A DNA stretch of 35,906 nt, from the NCBI GenBank assembly GCA_024710925.1, contig JANJTW010000177.1:1-35906 (forward strand), written 5' to 3'. Origin of the DNA: Rhodocyclaceae bacterium (lineage in GTDB: Bacteria > Pseudomonadota > Gammaproteobacteria > Burkholderiales > Rhodocyclaceae). Positions 1 through 7,796 of this stretch are shown one piece after another; within the stretch, counting starts at the first letter, position 1, and every line of letters begins with the position of its first letter. Below the pieces are notes generated by a model. The model made no database searches, was not told where the DNA came from, and saw only the letters and a program-made list of their open reading frames with translations. A program made the translations under genes and the position numbers.

Positions 1-1
1 G

Positions 2-1060
2 CTCGGCCTGCCGCAGGGCGCCGACGCGGCGGTTGCCGAGGCGGTAGCGGCGAAGCAGCGACCGTCGGTGATCTGGCTGCACTTCCAGGAATGCACCGGC
101 TGCACCGAGTCGATGCTGCGCGCCGAGCACCCGACGCTGGAAAAGCTGATCCTCGACGTCATCTCGCTCGACTACCACGAGACGCTGTTCGCCGCCGCCG
201 GCCACCAGATCGAGGCGGCGCGGACCGAGGCGATGAAGAAGAACGCCGGCAAGTACGTGCTGGTCATCGAGGGTGCCATCCCGACCAAGGACGGCGGCAT
301 CTACTGCAAGATCGGCGGCAAGACGGCGATCGAGCTGACGAAAGAGTGCGCCAAGGATGCGGCGGCGGTGATCGCCATCGGTTCCTGCGCCTCGTGGGGC
401 GGCATGCCCTCGACCGACCCGAACCCGACCGGCGCCGTCGGCGCCAACAAGATCATCACCGACAAGCCGGTGGTGACCATCCCCGGCTGCCCGCCGAACC
501 CGTACAACTTCCTGTCGACGGTCGTGCATTTCCTGACCTTCGGCATGCTGCCCGAGATCGACGCCCTCGGCCGGCCGAAGTTCGCCTACTCGCGCCTGAT
601 CCACGAGAACTGCGAGCGCCGCGCGCACTTCGACGCCGGCCGTTTCGCCATGGAGTTCGGCGACGACGGCCACCGCAAGGGCTACTGCCTGTACAAGCTC
701 GGCTGCAAGGGGCCGGAAACCTACGCCAACTGCCCGACCGTGCTCTTCGGCGACGCCGGCGGCGGCACCTGGCCGGTCGGCTGCGGCCACCCGTGCATCG
801 GCTGCACGGAAGAGGGCGTCGGCTTCCAGAAGCCGATCCACATGGTTTCCAAGCTGAAGAACATCGAGCCGCCGCTGCAATACCCGCGCATCGTCGAGGA
901 GAAGGGCACCGGCGCCACGCTCGGCGCCGCCGCCGTGCTCGCCGCGGTGGCTGGCGCTGCCGCCGGCGCCGGCGCCATGGTGGCGAAGAACCTCGGCCTG
1001 TCGCACAAGGCCGAGGAGATGGAGGAAGCGAAGAAATCCGGCGAGAAGGCGCAGGTGTAA
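2..1060 (+). CDS. hybO: [NiFe] hydrogenase small subunit HybO, 5' partial
   Basis: Iron-sulfur electron-transfer subunit of a periplasmic group 1c uptake hydrogenase. The reading frame is open from base 2, so the start codon and the expected Tat signal lie upstream of the window; 352 residues are visible. The proximal-cluster motif ECTGC is at bases 89-103, followed by GSC(ASWGG), IPGCPPNP, the HENC motif of the distal cluster, LGCKGPETYANC and HPCIGC. The residue between the first two cysteines is Thr-Gly rather than the extra Cys of oxygen-tolerant enzymes, so a standard oxygen-sensitive enzyme is likely. An Ala/Gly-rich hydrophobic stretch near the C-terminus (about bases 915-990) is the membrane anchor known from HybO. 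hybA begins 3 bases after the stop. Identification is secure; only the 5' end is missing. Confidence 0.96.
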   Translation, partial: LGLPQGADAAVAEAVAAKQRPSVIWLHFQECTGCTESMLRAEHPTLEKLILDVISLDYHETLFAAAGHQIEAARTEAMKKNAGKYVLVIEGAIPTKDGGIYCKIGGKTAIELTKECAKDAAAVIAIGSCASWGGMPSTDPNPTGAVGANKIITDKPVVTIPGCPPNPYNFLSTVVHFLTFGMLPEIDALGRPKFAYSRLIHENCERRAHFDAGRFAMEFGDDGHRKGYCLYKLGCKGPETYANCPTVLFGDAGGGTWPVGCGHPCIGCTEEGVGFQKPIHMVSKLKNIEPPLQYPRIVEEKGTGATLGAAAVLAAVAGAAAGAGAMVAKNLGLSHKAEEMEEAKKSGEKAQV

Positions 1061-1062
1061 CC

Positions 1063-2133
1063 ATGAGCACCCGTCGCAATTTCCTGAAAGGTGTCGTCGC
1101 TGCCAGCGGCGCGGCGGTGGCGGCGACCGCCGTCACCGTATCGCCGGCGGCGGCGCGCGAGACCAAGCAGCGGCCGCCCGAGGCGCTGGGCCTGCTCTAT
1201 GATGCGACGCTGTGCGTCGGCTGCAAGGCCTGCGTCGCCGCCTGCAAGCAGGTGAATGACAACCCCGCCGAGTTCTCGACGCTCGACCAGTTGTGGGACA
1301 CGCCGCTCGACACCAGCGCGCACACCTTCAACCTGATCAAGATGTACCGCAGCGGCACGATGGAGACGAAGGACGCCGAGGAAAACGGCTACGCCTTCAT
1401 GAAGACCTCGTGCATGCACTGCGCCGATCCGTCGTGCGTTTCCGCCTGCCCGGTGTCGGCGATGACCAAGAATCCGGAGAACGGCATCGTCGAGTACAAC
1501 GCCGACGCCTGCATCGGCTGCCGCTACTGCGTCGCCGCCTGCCCGTTCGGCATCCCGAAGTACGAGTACGACTCGCCGACCGGCAAGATCGGCAAGTGCG
1601 AGCTCTGCCGCCATCGCCACAAGGACGGCCACTACTCGGCCTGCGCCGAGGTCTGCCCGACCGGCGCGACGCTGTTCGGCCGCACCGAGGACCTGCTCGC
1701 CGAGGCCAAGCGCCGGCTGTCGCTGAAGGCCGGCGACCTCGCGGTCTTCCCGCGCGGCCGGCTGCGCCACGGCCAGGAGCGCATCCTCGCCGGCGGCGAG
1801 GACGGCAAGGGCGAACGCCGCCGCCAGGGCTGGCGCGACGAGCCGGACCAGAGCTACGAGGCCGTCGTCGGCAACTACCAGCAGCACGTCTATGGCGAGA
1901 AGGAGTACGGCGGCACGCAGGTGTTGAAGCTCTCCGGCGTTCCGTTCGAGAAGGTCGGCATGCCGAACCTGCCGCCGGAAGCGGCGGCGGCGCATTCCGA
2001 GTCGATCCAGCACATGCTCTACGGCGGGCTGGTGATGCCGTTCGCCGTGCTCGGCGCGATGACCTACATCGCCAAGCGCAACGTCGTCGCCGACGACGAA
2101 GATGAAAAGGGGGAGAACCGGGATGGCCGCTAA
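1063..2133 (+). CDS. hybA: Hydrogenase-2 ferredoxin-like electron carrier HybA
   Basis: Periplasmic multi-[4Fe-4S] protein of 356 aa that passes electrons from the HybO/HybC dimer towards membrane-bound HybB. The start follows the hybO stop after 2 bases and gives a twin-arginine signal (STRRNFLKG), then an Ala-rich hydrophobic stretch. Four ferredoxin-type cysteine clusters follow: CVGCKACVAAC, CMHCADPSCVSACP, CIGCRYCVAACP and CELCRHR...CAEVCP. A hydrophobic segment near the C-terminus (about residues 320-340) matches the single membrane anchor known for HybA. The gene overlaps hybB by 11 bases, which implies translational coupling. Length and motif order agree with the family. Confidence 0.96.
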   Translation: MSTRRNFLKGVVAASGAAVAATAVTVSPAAARETKQRPPEALGLLYDATLCVGCKACVAACKQVNDNPAEFSTLDQLWDTPLDTSAHTFNLIKMYRSGTMETKDAEENGYAFMKTSCMHCADPSCVSACPVSAMTKNPENGIVEYNADACIGCRYCVAACPFGIPKYEYDSPTGKIGKCELCRHRHKDGHYSACAEVCPTGATLFGRTEDLLAEAKRRLSLKAGDLAVFPRGRLRHGQERILAGGEDGKGERRRQGWRDEPDQSYEAVVGNYQQHVYGEKEYGGTQVLKLSGVPFEKVGMPNLPPEAAAAHSESIQHMLYGGLVMPFAVLGAMTYIAKRNVVADDEDEKGENRDGR

Positions 2134-3310
2134 TCGTCACGCCGCGCACGCGGATCACGCGCCGGCCCCGGTCGGCGGCAACCTGTTCAACGCGGCGACG
2201 CTGGTCTGCGGCGTGCTGATCGCGATCATGATCGCCATCCTCGCCGTCCGCTTCGTCTTCGGCCTGGGGGCCGTCACCAACCTCAACGACGGCTACCCGT
2301 GGGGCATCTGGGTCGTCGTCGACGTCGTCATCGGCTCTGCCTTCGCCTGCGGCGGCTTCTCGGTGGCAATGCTGGTGTACATCTTCAACAAGGGGCAGTA
2401 CCACCCGCTGGTGCGGCCGGCGCTGCTGGCCAGCCTGTTCGGCTACACGCTGGCCGGCGTCGGCGTCATCTTCGACCTCGGCCGCTGGTGGAACTTCTGG
2501 CACATCTTCGCGCCCGGCTACGCCAACCCGAACTCGGTGATGTTCGAGGTCGCGGTGTGCATCTCGGCGTACATCGTCGTCATGTGGCTGGAGTTCTCGC
2601 CGGCCTTCTTCGAGAAGTGGGGGATGAAGGACGCCAAGCGCAAGCTGAACAAGGTGCTCTTCTTCCTCGTCGCGCTCGGCACCGTGCTGCCGATGATGCA
2701 CCAGTCCTCGCTGGGCACGCTGATCGTCGTCATGGGCGTGCAGATCAACCCGCTCTGGCAGACCAAGCTGATTCCGCTGCTCTTCCTGCTGACGGCCATC
2801 GTCATCGGCTACGGCGTCGTCCTCTTCGAGTCCTGCGTCGCCTCGTCGGCCTACCGGCGCAAGATCGAGCTGCACCTGCTCGAACCGCTGGCGAAGATCA
2901 TGCTCGGCATGCTCGCCGTCTTCCTCGTCGTCCGCTTCGGCGACCTGGTTGTGCGCGGCGCGCTGCCGCTGGCCTTCAAGGGCAATGTCGCGGCGCTGGC
3001 CTTCTGGGTCGAGACGGTCTGCTTCGTCGCGCCCTTCGCCATCATCGGCTCGGCGACGGCGCGGCGGAATCCGGCGAAGCTCTTCCTCGCCGGCACCGCC
3101 ATCATGCTCGGCGGCATCTTCATGCGGATCAACGCCTTCCTCATCGGCTACGACACCGGCGTCGGCGTCGACCCCGGCTGGAGCTACTTCCCGTCGGTGC
3201 CCGAACTGATGGTCACCATCGGCATGTTCGCCGTCGAGGTCCTCGGCTACATCATCATCACCCGCCGCTTCCCGGTCCTGCCGCGCGAAGAGACGCAGGC
3301 TGCCCACTAA
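2123..3310 (+). CDS. hybB: Hydrogenase-2 integral membrane subunit HybB
   Basis: Polytopic inner-membrane protein of the NrfD/PsrC family, 395 aa, that connects the Hyb enzyme with the quinone pool. About ten hydrophobic segments are visible, starting with LVCGVLIAIMIAILAV and ending with a helix before the Arg-rich C-terminus. The ATG at 2123 is chosen because an AAGGGGGAG ribosome-binding site stands 8 bases before it; an in-frame ATG at 2102 lacks such a site. The first 11 bases overlap hybA. HybB is known to be needed for H2-dependent quinone reduction in E. coli hydrogenase-2; the same role here is inferred from gene order and fold. Confidence 0.95.
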   Translation: MAANRHAAHADHAPAPVGGNLFNAATLVCGVLIAIMIAILAVRFVFGLGAVTNLNDGYPWGIWVVVDVVIGSAFACGGFSVAMLVYIFNKGQYHPLVRPALLASLFGYTLAGVGVIFDLGRWWNFWHIFAPGYANPNSVMFEVAVCISAYIVVMWLEFSPAFFEKWGMKDAKRKLNKVLFFLVALGTVLPMMHQSSLGTLIVVMGVQINPLWQTKLIPLLFLLTAIVIGYGVVLFESCVASSAYRRKIELHLLEPLAKIMLGMLAVFLVVRFGDLVVRGALPLAFKGNVAALAFWVETVCFVAPFAIIGSATARRNPAKLFLAGTAIMLGGIFMRINAFLIGYDTGVGVDPGWSYFPSVPELMVTIGMFAVEVLGYIIITRRFPVLPREETQAAH

Positions 3311-3331
3311 GGTTTTTCGGAGGTTATAACA

Positions 3332-5044
3332 ATGTCCAAGCGAGTCACGATTGATCCGGTAACCCGCATCGAGGGCCACCTGCGCGTCGACGTCGAGGTC
3401 GAGGGCGGCAAGGTCAAGAAGGCCTGGTCGTCCGGCCAGATGTGGCGCGGCGTCGAGAACATCCTCATCGGCCGCGACCCGCGCGACGCGTGGGCGATCA
3501 CGCAGCGCATCTGCGGCGTGTGCACGACGGTGCATGCCATCGCCTCGGTGCGCGCGGTCGAAAACGCGCTGAAGCTGGAGATTCCGGTCAACGCGCAGTA
3601 CATCCGCAACCTGATCATGCTGGCGCACGCCATCCACGACCACATCGTGCACTTCTACCACCTGTCGGCGCTCGACTGGGTGGACGTGGTCAGCGCCACC
3701 CAGGCCGACCCGGCCAAGGCGGCAAGCCTGGCGCAGAGCCTCTCCAGCTGGAGCGGCAACAGCGTCCAGGAATTCAAGAAGGTCCAGGACAAGATCAAGG
3801 GCTTCGTCGCCAGCGGCCAGCTCGGCATCTTCACCAACGGCTACTGGGGCCACCCGGCGATGAAGCTGCCGCCGGAAGTGAACCTGCTCGCCGTCGTGCA
3901 CTACCTGCAGGCGCTGGAAGTGCAGCGCTACGCCAACAAGATCGTCACCGTCCTCGGCTCGAAGTCGCCGCACATCCAGAACGTCGCCGTCGGCGGCGTC
4001 GCCAACCCGCTGGCGCTCGACTCGCAGTCGGTGCTGACCGTCGAGCGACTGCTCGCGGTCAAGGAGTGGATCGACAAGCTCGACGACTTCGTGAAGAACG
4101 TCTATCTGGTCGACGTCGCCGCCATCGGCGCCTTCTACGCCGACTGGACGACGCACGGCCGCGGCATCGTCGACTACCTGTCGGTGCCGGACGTGCCGCT
4201 CGACGGCAAGGGCACGCAGTTTTCGATGCCCGGCGGCCACATCGCCAACGGCGACGTGTCCACCTTCAAGGCGATCACCAGCTTCGACGACAAGTACTTC
4301 GCCGACGGCGTCACCGAGGCGGTCAAGCACTCGTGGTACGACTACTCGTCCGGCAACGACAAGTCGCTGCACCCGTACCAGGGCGAGACGACGCCGAAGT
4401 ACACCGACTTCCAGGACGACGGCAAGTACTCCTGGCTGAAGTCGCCGAGCTTCTACGGCAAGCCGATGCAGGTCGGCCCGCTGGCCCACGTGCTGACCAT
4501 GTTCGCCGCCGGCCACGAGCCGACGAAGAAGTACACCACCGCCGCGCTCGACCTCGTCTCGAACATCGCCAAGACCAAGGTCGGCATCGACGCGCTGCAT
4601 TCGACCATCGGCCGCCACGCCGCGCGCGCCGTGCGCTGCGCCGTCGTCCAGGACGAGCTGGTCAAGCAGTGGGACCTGCTGCTCGCCAACATGGGCAAGG
4701 GCGACCTGAAGACCTTCAACCGCCCGGTCTTCCCGAAGGGCGAGCAGATGGGCGTCGGCTTCCACGAGGCGCCGCGCGGCGTGCTCTCGCACTGGGTCGT
4801 CATCAAGGACGGCAAGATCAAGAACTACCAGTGCGTCGTGCCCTCGACCTGGAACGCCGCGCCGAGGAACGAGAAGGACGCCCCGGGTGCCTACGAGGCC
4901 TGCCTCGTCGGCAACCCGATCGCCGATCCGGAGAAGCCGCTGGAGGTGCTGCGCACCGTGCATTCGTTCGACCCGTGCATCGCTTGCGCGATCCACGTGA
5001 TGGACGAAGAGCACACCGAAATCGTCAAGGTGAAGGCCGCCTGA
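3332..5044 (+). CDS. hybC: [NiFe] hydrogenase large catalytic subunit HybC
   Basis: Catalytic subunit carrying the Ni-Fe(CN)2CO centre, 570 aa. The N-terminal ligand motif RICGVC is at residues 59-64 and the C-terminal motif DPCIACAIH at residues 547-555, so all four Cys ligands are present and none is selenocysteine. Fifteen residues follow His555; they are the peptide normally removed by the HybD protease after nickel insertion. A GGAGG site stands upstream of the ATG. The protein has no signal peptide and is expected to be exported with HybO through Tat. The 22-base gap to hybB and the terminator after the stop make this the last gene of the highly expressed structural block. Confidence 0.97.
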   Translation: MSKRVTIDPVTRIEGHLRVDVEVEGGKVKKAWSSGQMWRGVENILIGRDPRDAWAITQRICGVCTTVHAIASVRAVENALKLEIPVNAQYIRNLIMLAHAIHDHIVHFYHLSALDWVDVVSATQADPAKAASLAQSLSSWSGNSVQEFKKVQDKIKGFVASGQLGIFTNGYWGHPAMKLPPEVNLLAVVHYLQALEVQRYANKIVTVLGSKSPHIQNVAVGGVANPLALDSQSVLTVERLLAVKEWIDKLDDFVKNVYLVDVAAIGAFYADWTTHGRGIVDYLSVPDVPLDGKGTQFSMPGGHIANGDVSTFKAITSFDDKYFADGVTEAVKHSWYDYSSGNDKSLHPYQGETTPKYTDFQDDGKYSWLKSPSFYGKPMQVGPLAHVLTMFAAGHEPTKKYTTAALDLVSNIAKTKVGIDALHSTIGRHAARAVRCAVVQDELVKQWDLLLANMGKGDLKTFNRPVFPKGEQMGVGFHEAPRGVLSHWVVIKDGKIKNYQCVVPSTWNAAPRNEKDAPGAYEACLVGNPIADPEKPLEVLRTVHSFDPCIACAIHVMDEEHTEIVKVKAA

Positions 5045-5128
5045 GCGAAGGTGAAGCCTTCGCGAACAAGTGCCCTTGGGGCGCGCGTGATCGGGTCTTG
5101 ATCTGACGCAAGGCCGTTTACCCCTCTC

Positions 5129-5167
5129 GGCGCGAGACTATCCCCCCCGGTCTCGCGCCATTTTTTT
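5129..5167 (+). terminator. Intrinsic terminator between hybC and hybD
   Basis: A perfect 10-bp stem (GGCGCGAGAC at 5129-5138 pairing with 5150-5159) is followed by an A and seven T. It lies in the 180-base gap between hybC and hybD, both on the plus strand, so it probably attenuates read-through into the maturation genes rather than ending the operon. No clear promoter is visible between it and hybD. Confidence 0.85.
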
Positions 5168-5224
5168 GTTCTTCGCCGCCGGGGAAATGTGCCGGGGCGT
5201 CCGTGAATTCCGTTGAGAGGTGAC

Positions 5225-5704
5225 ATGAAAGTAGTCGTGCTAGGCGTCGGCAACACGCTGCTGACCGACGAGGCCATCGGCGTCCGCGCCGTCGAGGCGC
5301 TGCAGCAGCGCTACCTGCTGCCGCCCGAGGTGAACGTCATCGACGGCGGCACCGCCGGCATGGAACTGCTCGAATCGCTCGAAGACCTCGACCAGCTCAT
5401 CATCGTCGACTGCGTGCGCGTCGGCCAGCCGCCGGCGACCGTCATCCGCCGCATCGACGACGAGGTGCCGGCCTTCTTCCGCACCAAGATCTCGCCGCAC
5501 CAGCTCGGCATCTCCGACGTGCTCGCCGCGCTGCGCCTGCGCGAGCGCTTCCCGAAGCGGCTGGCGCTGATCGGCATCCAGCCGAAGGACCTGGAAACCG
5601 GCATCGAGCTGACGCCGGAAGTGGCGGCGACGATGCCCAAAGTGCTGGCGCTGGTCGTCGAGGAACTCGCCCGGGTCGGCGTCAAGGTCGTGGAGAAAGC
5701 CTGA
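5225..5704 (+). CDS. hybD: Hydrogenase maturation protease HybD
   Basis: Endopeptidase of 159 aa that removes the C-terminal peptide of HybC once nickel is inserted. The N-terminus has the GxGNxLLxDE motif. Glu16, Asp62 and His92 fall at the positions of the nickel-binding Glu16, Asp62 and His93 of E. coli HybD, so the active geometry appears intact. The ATG at 5225 is preferred because GAGAGG lies 4-9 bases before it; an in-frame TTG at 5213 would add only four residues. The stop overlaps the start of hypC by one base. Placement just after hybC supports HybC as its substrate. Confidence 0.96.
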   Translation: MKVVVLGVGNTLLTDEAIGVRAVEALQQRYLLPPEVNVIDGGTAGMELLESLEDLDQLIIVDCVRVGQPPATVIRRIDDEVPAFFRTKISPHQLGISDVLAALRLRERFPKRLALIGIQPKDLETGIELTPEVAATMPKVLALVVEELARVGVKVVEKA

Positions 5705-5991
5705 TGTGCCTGTCGATTCCGATGCGCGTCGTCGAGTGGGACGATGCCGACGGCGACTTCGCCTGGGTCGAGCGCGGCGAGGGCGACAGCCTGCGCCGCG
5801 AGCGCGTGAACATGATGCTGATCGGCGCGCAGCCGGTCGGCACCTGGATACTCGCCTCGCTCGGGCTGGCCAAGGAAACCGTCGACGAGGAGAACCGCCT
5901 GCTGATCGAGGACGCGCTCGCCGCGCTCGACGAATCGCTGCACGGCGACTACGACCCGAGCCGGCATTTCGCCGACCTCACCCGGCACTGA
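5704..5991 (+). CDS. hypC: HypC/HybG/HupF-family hydrogenase chaperone
   Basis: Small cytoplasmic chaperone, 95 aa, that carries the Fe(CN)2CO precursor with HypD and delivers it to the large-subunit precursor. It begins with MCLSIP, the family signature in which Cys2 is essential, followed by the small beta-barrel region (VNMMLIGAQPVGTWIL). The start ATG overlaps the hybD stop (TGATG), so the pair is translationally coupled. In E. coli the copy inside the hyb operon is called HybG and others call it HupF; the sequence alone does not separate these names. Its position suggests dedication to HybC. Confidence 0.92.
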   Translation: MCLSIPMRVVEWDDADGDFAWVERGEGDSLRRERVNMMLIGAQPVGTWILASLGLAKETVDEENRLLIEDALAALDESLHGDYDPSRHFADLTRH

Positions 5992-5995
5992 ACGC

Positions 5996-6604
5996 ATGGT
6001 CGACGAACGCATCCGCAAGCCGCTCTACAGCGCCGAACGCCCGGCCAGTCCGGCCGCGCCGCACGCCGACAACCCGGCGCCGCTGGTGCTGGCGATGTAC
6101 CGCCGCATCTGGGAAACGACGATGCGCGACCTCGACTTCGTCAACCGCGCGCTCGAAGTCGACATCGCCGGCTTCCGCCGCCACCGCGGCGACTGGGTCG
6201 GCGCCGTCATCTCGCCGTGGTTCGTCAACCTCTACGTGCTGCCCGGCGGCGGCGAACTGTGGCGCGACCTCGGCGCCGGCGAACGCGTGAAACTGCCGTT
6301 CCCGGTCGGCGAACTCGAATTCATCGCCGACTACGAGCCGACGGCAGAAATCCCCGCCGCCCTCTACTGCCCACTGCTGGCGCCGGTGACCGCGCTGAAA
6401 TCGCAGGAAGAGGCGCTGCGCATGGCGATGGACGCGCTGGAGACGCTGTTCACGCCGGCGGCGGTGGCGCCGACGCCCGCCGACGCGTTGGCACCGGCAA
6501 CGCCTGAAGCCGCACCCAAGGCAGCGGCGCCGGATGAGCCAACGGCATCGTCCGTGCCGTCGCGCCGCGCCTTCTTCCGCCGGATCGCCGGAAAGACACG
6601 CTGA
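5996..6604 (+). CDS. hybE: [NiFe] hydrogenase assembly chaperone HybE
   Basis: Accessory protein of the HybE family, 202 aa, thought to aid assembly and export control of the Hyb small and large subunits. The conserved core is about residues 20-145 (VLAMYRRIWETTMRD, VNRALEV, ISPWFVNLYVLPGG, LPFPVGELEF). A Pro/Ala-rich linker (about 148-188) follows, then a basic C-terminus containing SRRAFFRR, which resembles a twin-arginine motif but sits at the wrong end of the protein. The gene starts 4 bases after hypC. It is the last recognisable hyb gene; no hypA, B, D, E or F is in the window. Confidence 0.9.
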   Translation: MVDERIRKPLYSAERPASPAAPHADNPAPLVLAMYRRIWETTMRDLDFVNRALEVDIAGFRRHRGDWVGAVISPWFVNLYVLPGGGELWRDLGAGERVKLPFPVGELEFIADYEPTAEIPAALYCPLLAPVTALKSQEEALRMAMDALETLFTPAAVAPTPADALAPATPEAAPKAAAPDEPTASSVPSRRAFFRRIAGKTR

Positions 6605-6743
6605 GCCTGACGGAAAACCCTCAGTTTCCAGCCGCCTGGAATTTAGTCCAATATATCCGATCGACATAACTCACTTCTCTCCGTATCCTCGCTCGCTGGC
6701 AATGCAGGGGTGGATACGTCGGAGGCTAGGCGGGCGCGGGAAT

Positions 6744-6761
6744 AATTCGTGGTCTGTCCCC
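6744..6761. repeat. Left imperfect inverted repeat of the lone-ORF island
   Basis: AATTCGTGGTCTGTCCCC matches, with one gap and a few changes, the reverse complement of 7656-7673 (AATTGTGGCCTGCCCCTT). The two copies bracket the unknown gene at 6851-7618. They may be remnants of a mobile unit; no transposase is present. The 246-base gap between hybE and that gene otherwise holds only the attC-like hairpin. Confidence 0.45.
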
Positions 6762-6764
6762 AAA

Positions 6765-6834
6765 TACACACAATCCGCTCCAGCCGACCGTCAAAAAGCT
6801 TCGCTTTTTTCCGTCGGCTGAGCTTTCGTTAGAG
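6765..6834 (+). other. attC-like recombination site (integron cassette hairpin)
   Basis: Two near-complementary arms (6777-6799 and 6803-6823) form a long hairpin with a TTC tip. The left arm has one extra C relative to the right, as in the L'' arm of attC sites. The right side ends GCTTTCGTTAGAG; GTTAGAG (6828-6834) fits the core site GTTRRRY at six of seven positions. The left side reads ACAATCCGCTCC, close to the usual AACAATTCGTTC, but the RYYYAAC core is degraded. It could instead be a terminator-like hairpin. Confidence 0.45.
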
Positions 6835-6850
6835 ATGAGGCGACAAGACC

Positions 6851-7618
6851 TTGGAATTCACAAAATTTCATGAACGCTGTCTCGAACTAATTGAGGTGTC
6901 AAATTGCCGTGGCCGACACTCGATTCGTTGCGCCGTAAATCATCTGCAGCGCGGCTGGAAACTACGGACAGTCGATGCAGAAATGGCTGCCTTTCGTGGA
7001 ATCACGGCCGAGGAGGAAGCGGCGTCCGGACTGTTTCACGCGCTGAAGTTTCGCGGTTACAAGAATGCAGGGCTGCTTAACCCCCGGAATCACGTTCACA
7101 AGAGTGCGGTGACGCCGTTCCTTCAGGTGCTTGGTGCGTTCTTCAACGAGTTTTCCGAAACCGAGAAAGTGAAGCCTAGGCTGCACATCAAGGAAGAATC
7201 CGGCGTTAGTATGCTGCACATCGCCCTGTCGGTACTCGTCAACGGCGAGGAACATTGGGCTTATCCAATTCCTCCGTTGAATTTCTCGGTCACCTCGGGT
7301 GGAAAGCCGCCAAGCTACAAGAAGCAGATTGAACGATTTCTGACAAGCCAGAACGCGTCGAATATTCTGGGCTACGTAAGAGAACAAGCGAACCAGCGCA
7401 ATCAGATCCTATACGCAGGCCCCGATGGTTACCCCGTCATCAGTGAGTTACACGACGAGTTCTTCGCACTTCGCCAGCGCCGCGTCATGGCTATGGCTAT
7501 GGCGTACCTCCTCATAGAACCCTACGACGAGATACAACCGTTCGTCCAGAACGCTCTTGATGCGTTTTTGTTGATGCTTGAAAAGGTTGAGAATGACCTT
7601 CTACACGCTGAAGTCTAA
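6851..7618 (+). CDS. Unknown protein of a probable acquired gene
   Basis: 255-aa protein that I do not recognise. It starts at TTG 6851, with GAGG ten bases before; no in-frame ATG gives a better start. It has no signal peptide or membrane segment, is mixed alpha/beta in character, and contains GYKNAGLLNPRNHVHKSAV and a helical C-terminal half (LHDEFFALRQRRVMAMAMAYLLIEPYDEI). GC content and codon use are clearly lower than in the flanking hybE and ilvA, which indicates transfer. The stop TAA lies inside GTCTAAC (7613-7619), an exact match to the RYYYAAC core of attC sites, and an attC-like hairpin precedes the gene. Function cannot be inferred; integron-cassette proteins of similar size are often uncharacterised. 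Confidence 0.75.
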   Translation: MEFTKFHERCLELIEVSNCRGRHSIRCAVNHLQRGWKLRTVDAEMAAFRGITAEEEAASGLFHALKFRGYKNAGLLNPRNHVHKSAVTPFLQVLGAFFNEFSETEKVKPRLHIKEESGVSMLHIALSVLVNGEEHWAYPIPPLNFSVTSGGKPPSYKKQIERFLTSQNASNILGYVREQANQRNQILYAGPDGYPVISELHDEFFALRQRRVMAMAMAYLLIEPYDEIQPFVQNALDAFLLMLEKVENDLLHAEV

Positions 7619-7629
7619 CGATAAGGATG

Positions 7630-7646
7630 TAAGGGGTCGGAGTGAA
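7630..7646 (+). repeat. 17-bp direct repeat, copy 1
   Basis: TAAGGGGTCGGAGTGAA occurs here and identically at 8362-8378; a shorter relative (AAGGGGTCAG) begins at 8761. The copies separate the unknown gene, the RelE/Xre pair, the orphan RHH gene and mazEF, so they look like module boundaries. Confidence 0.75.
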
Positions 7647-7655
7647 GAACGAAAT

Positions 7656-7673
7656 AAGGGGCAGGCCACAATT
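7656..7673. repeat. Right imperfect inverted repeat of the lone-ORF island
   Basis: The reverse complement reads AATTGTGGCCTGCCCCTT and corresponds to 6744-6761. It lies just after the first direct repeat and 38 bases after the unknown gene. Confidence 0.45.
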
Positions 7674-7760
7674 ACCCTGTGCCTCGAAGCTGAACGGCGG
7701 TTGTGGTAGCTGTTGGGCATCGCAGAGGCGCCGGCGGGTCCGTACTTCACGCATAGCTCC

Positions 7761-7790
7761 TTGACATGCCATTGATGGCATATACACAAT
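7761..7790 (+). promoter_or_regulatory. Toxin-antitoxin promoter with palindromic operator
   Basis: A consensus -35 box TTGACA (7761-7766) is followed by a palindrome ATGCCAT-TG-ATGGCAT (7766-7781) and an A/T-rich -10 region (TATACACAAT, 7781-7790) eight bases before the toxin ATG. An operator between -35 and -10 fits autorepression by the downstream Xre antitoxin, as is known for HigBA-type systems. The exact -10 hexamer is uncertain. Apart from this promoter and the two repeats, the 177-base gap holds nothing else that I see. Confidence 0.65.
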
Positions 7791-7796
7791 AAGACA

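Noticed and set aside
1397-5014. Very long open frame on the minus strand across the hydrogenase genes
   Set aside because: It is antisense to hybA-hybC, which have full motifs. Its composition (Arg, Asp, Val, Ala-rich without domains) is what GC-rich third positions produce.
5704-6290. Alternative plus-strand frame overlapping hypC and hybE
   Set aside because: hypC and hybE have family motifs, proper starts and tight spacing; the alternative is Arg-rich with no domain.
7613-7718. Complete attC site between GTCTAAC (7613) and GTTGGGC (7712)
   Set aside because: Both ends fit core consensus, but the sequence between does not fold into paired arms, so the second core is probably chance.
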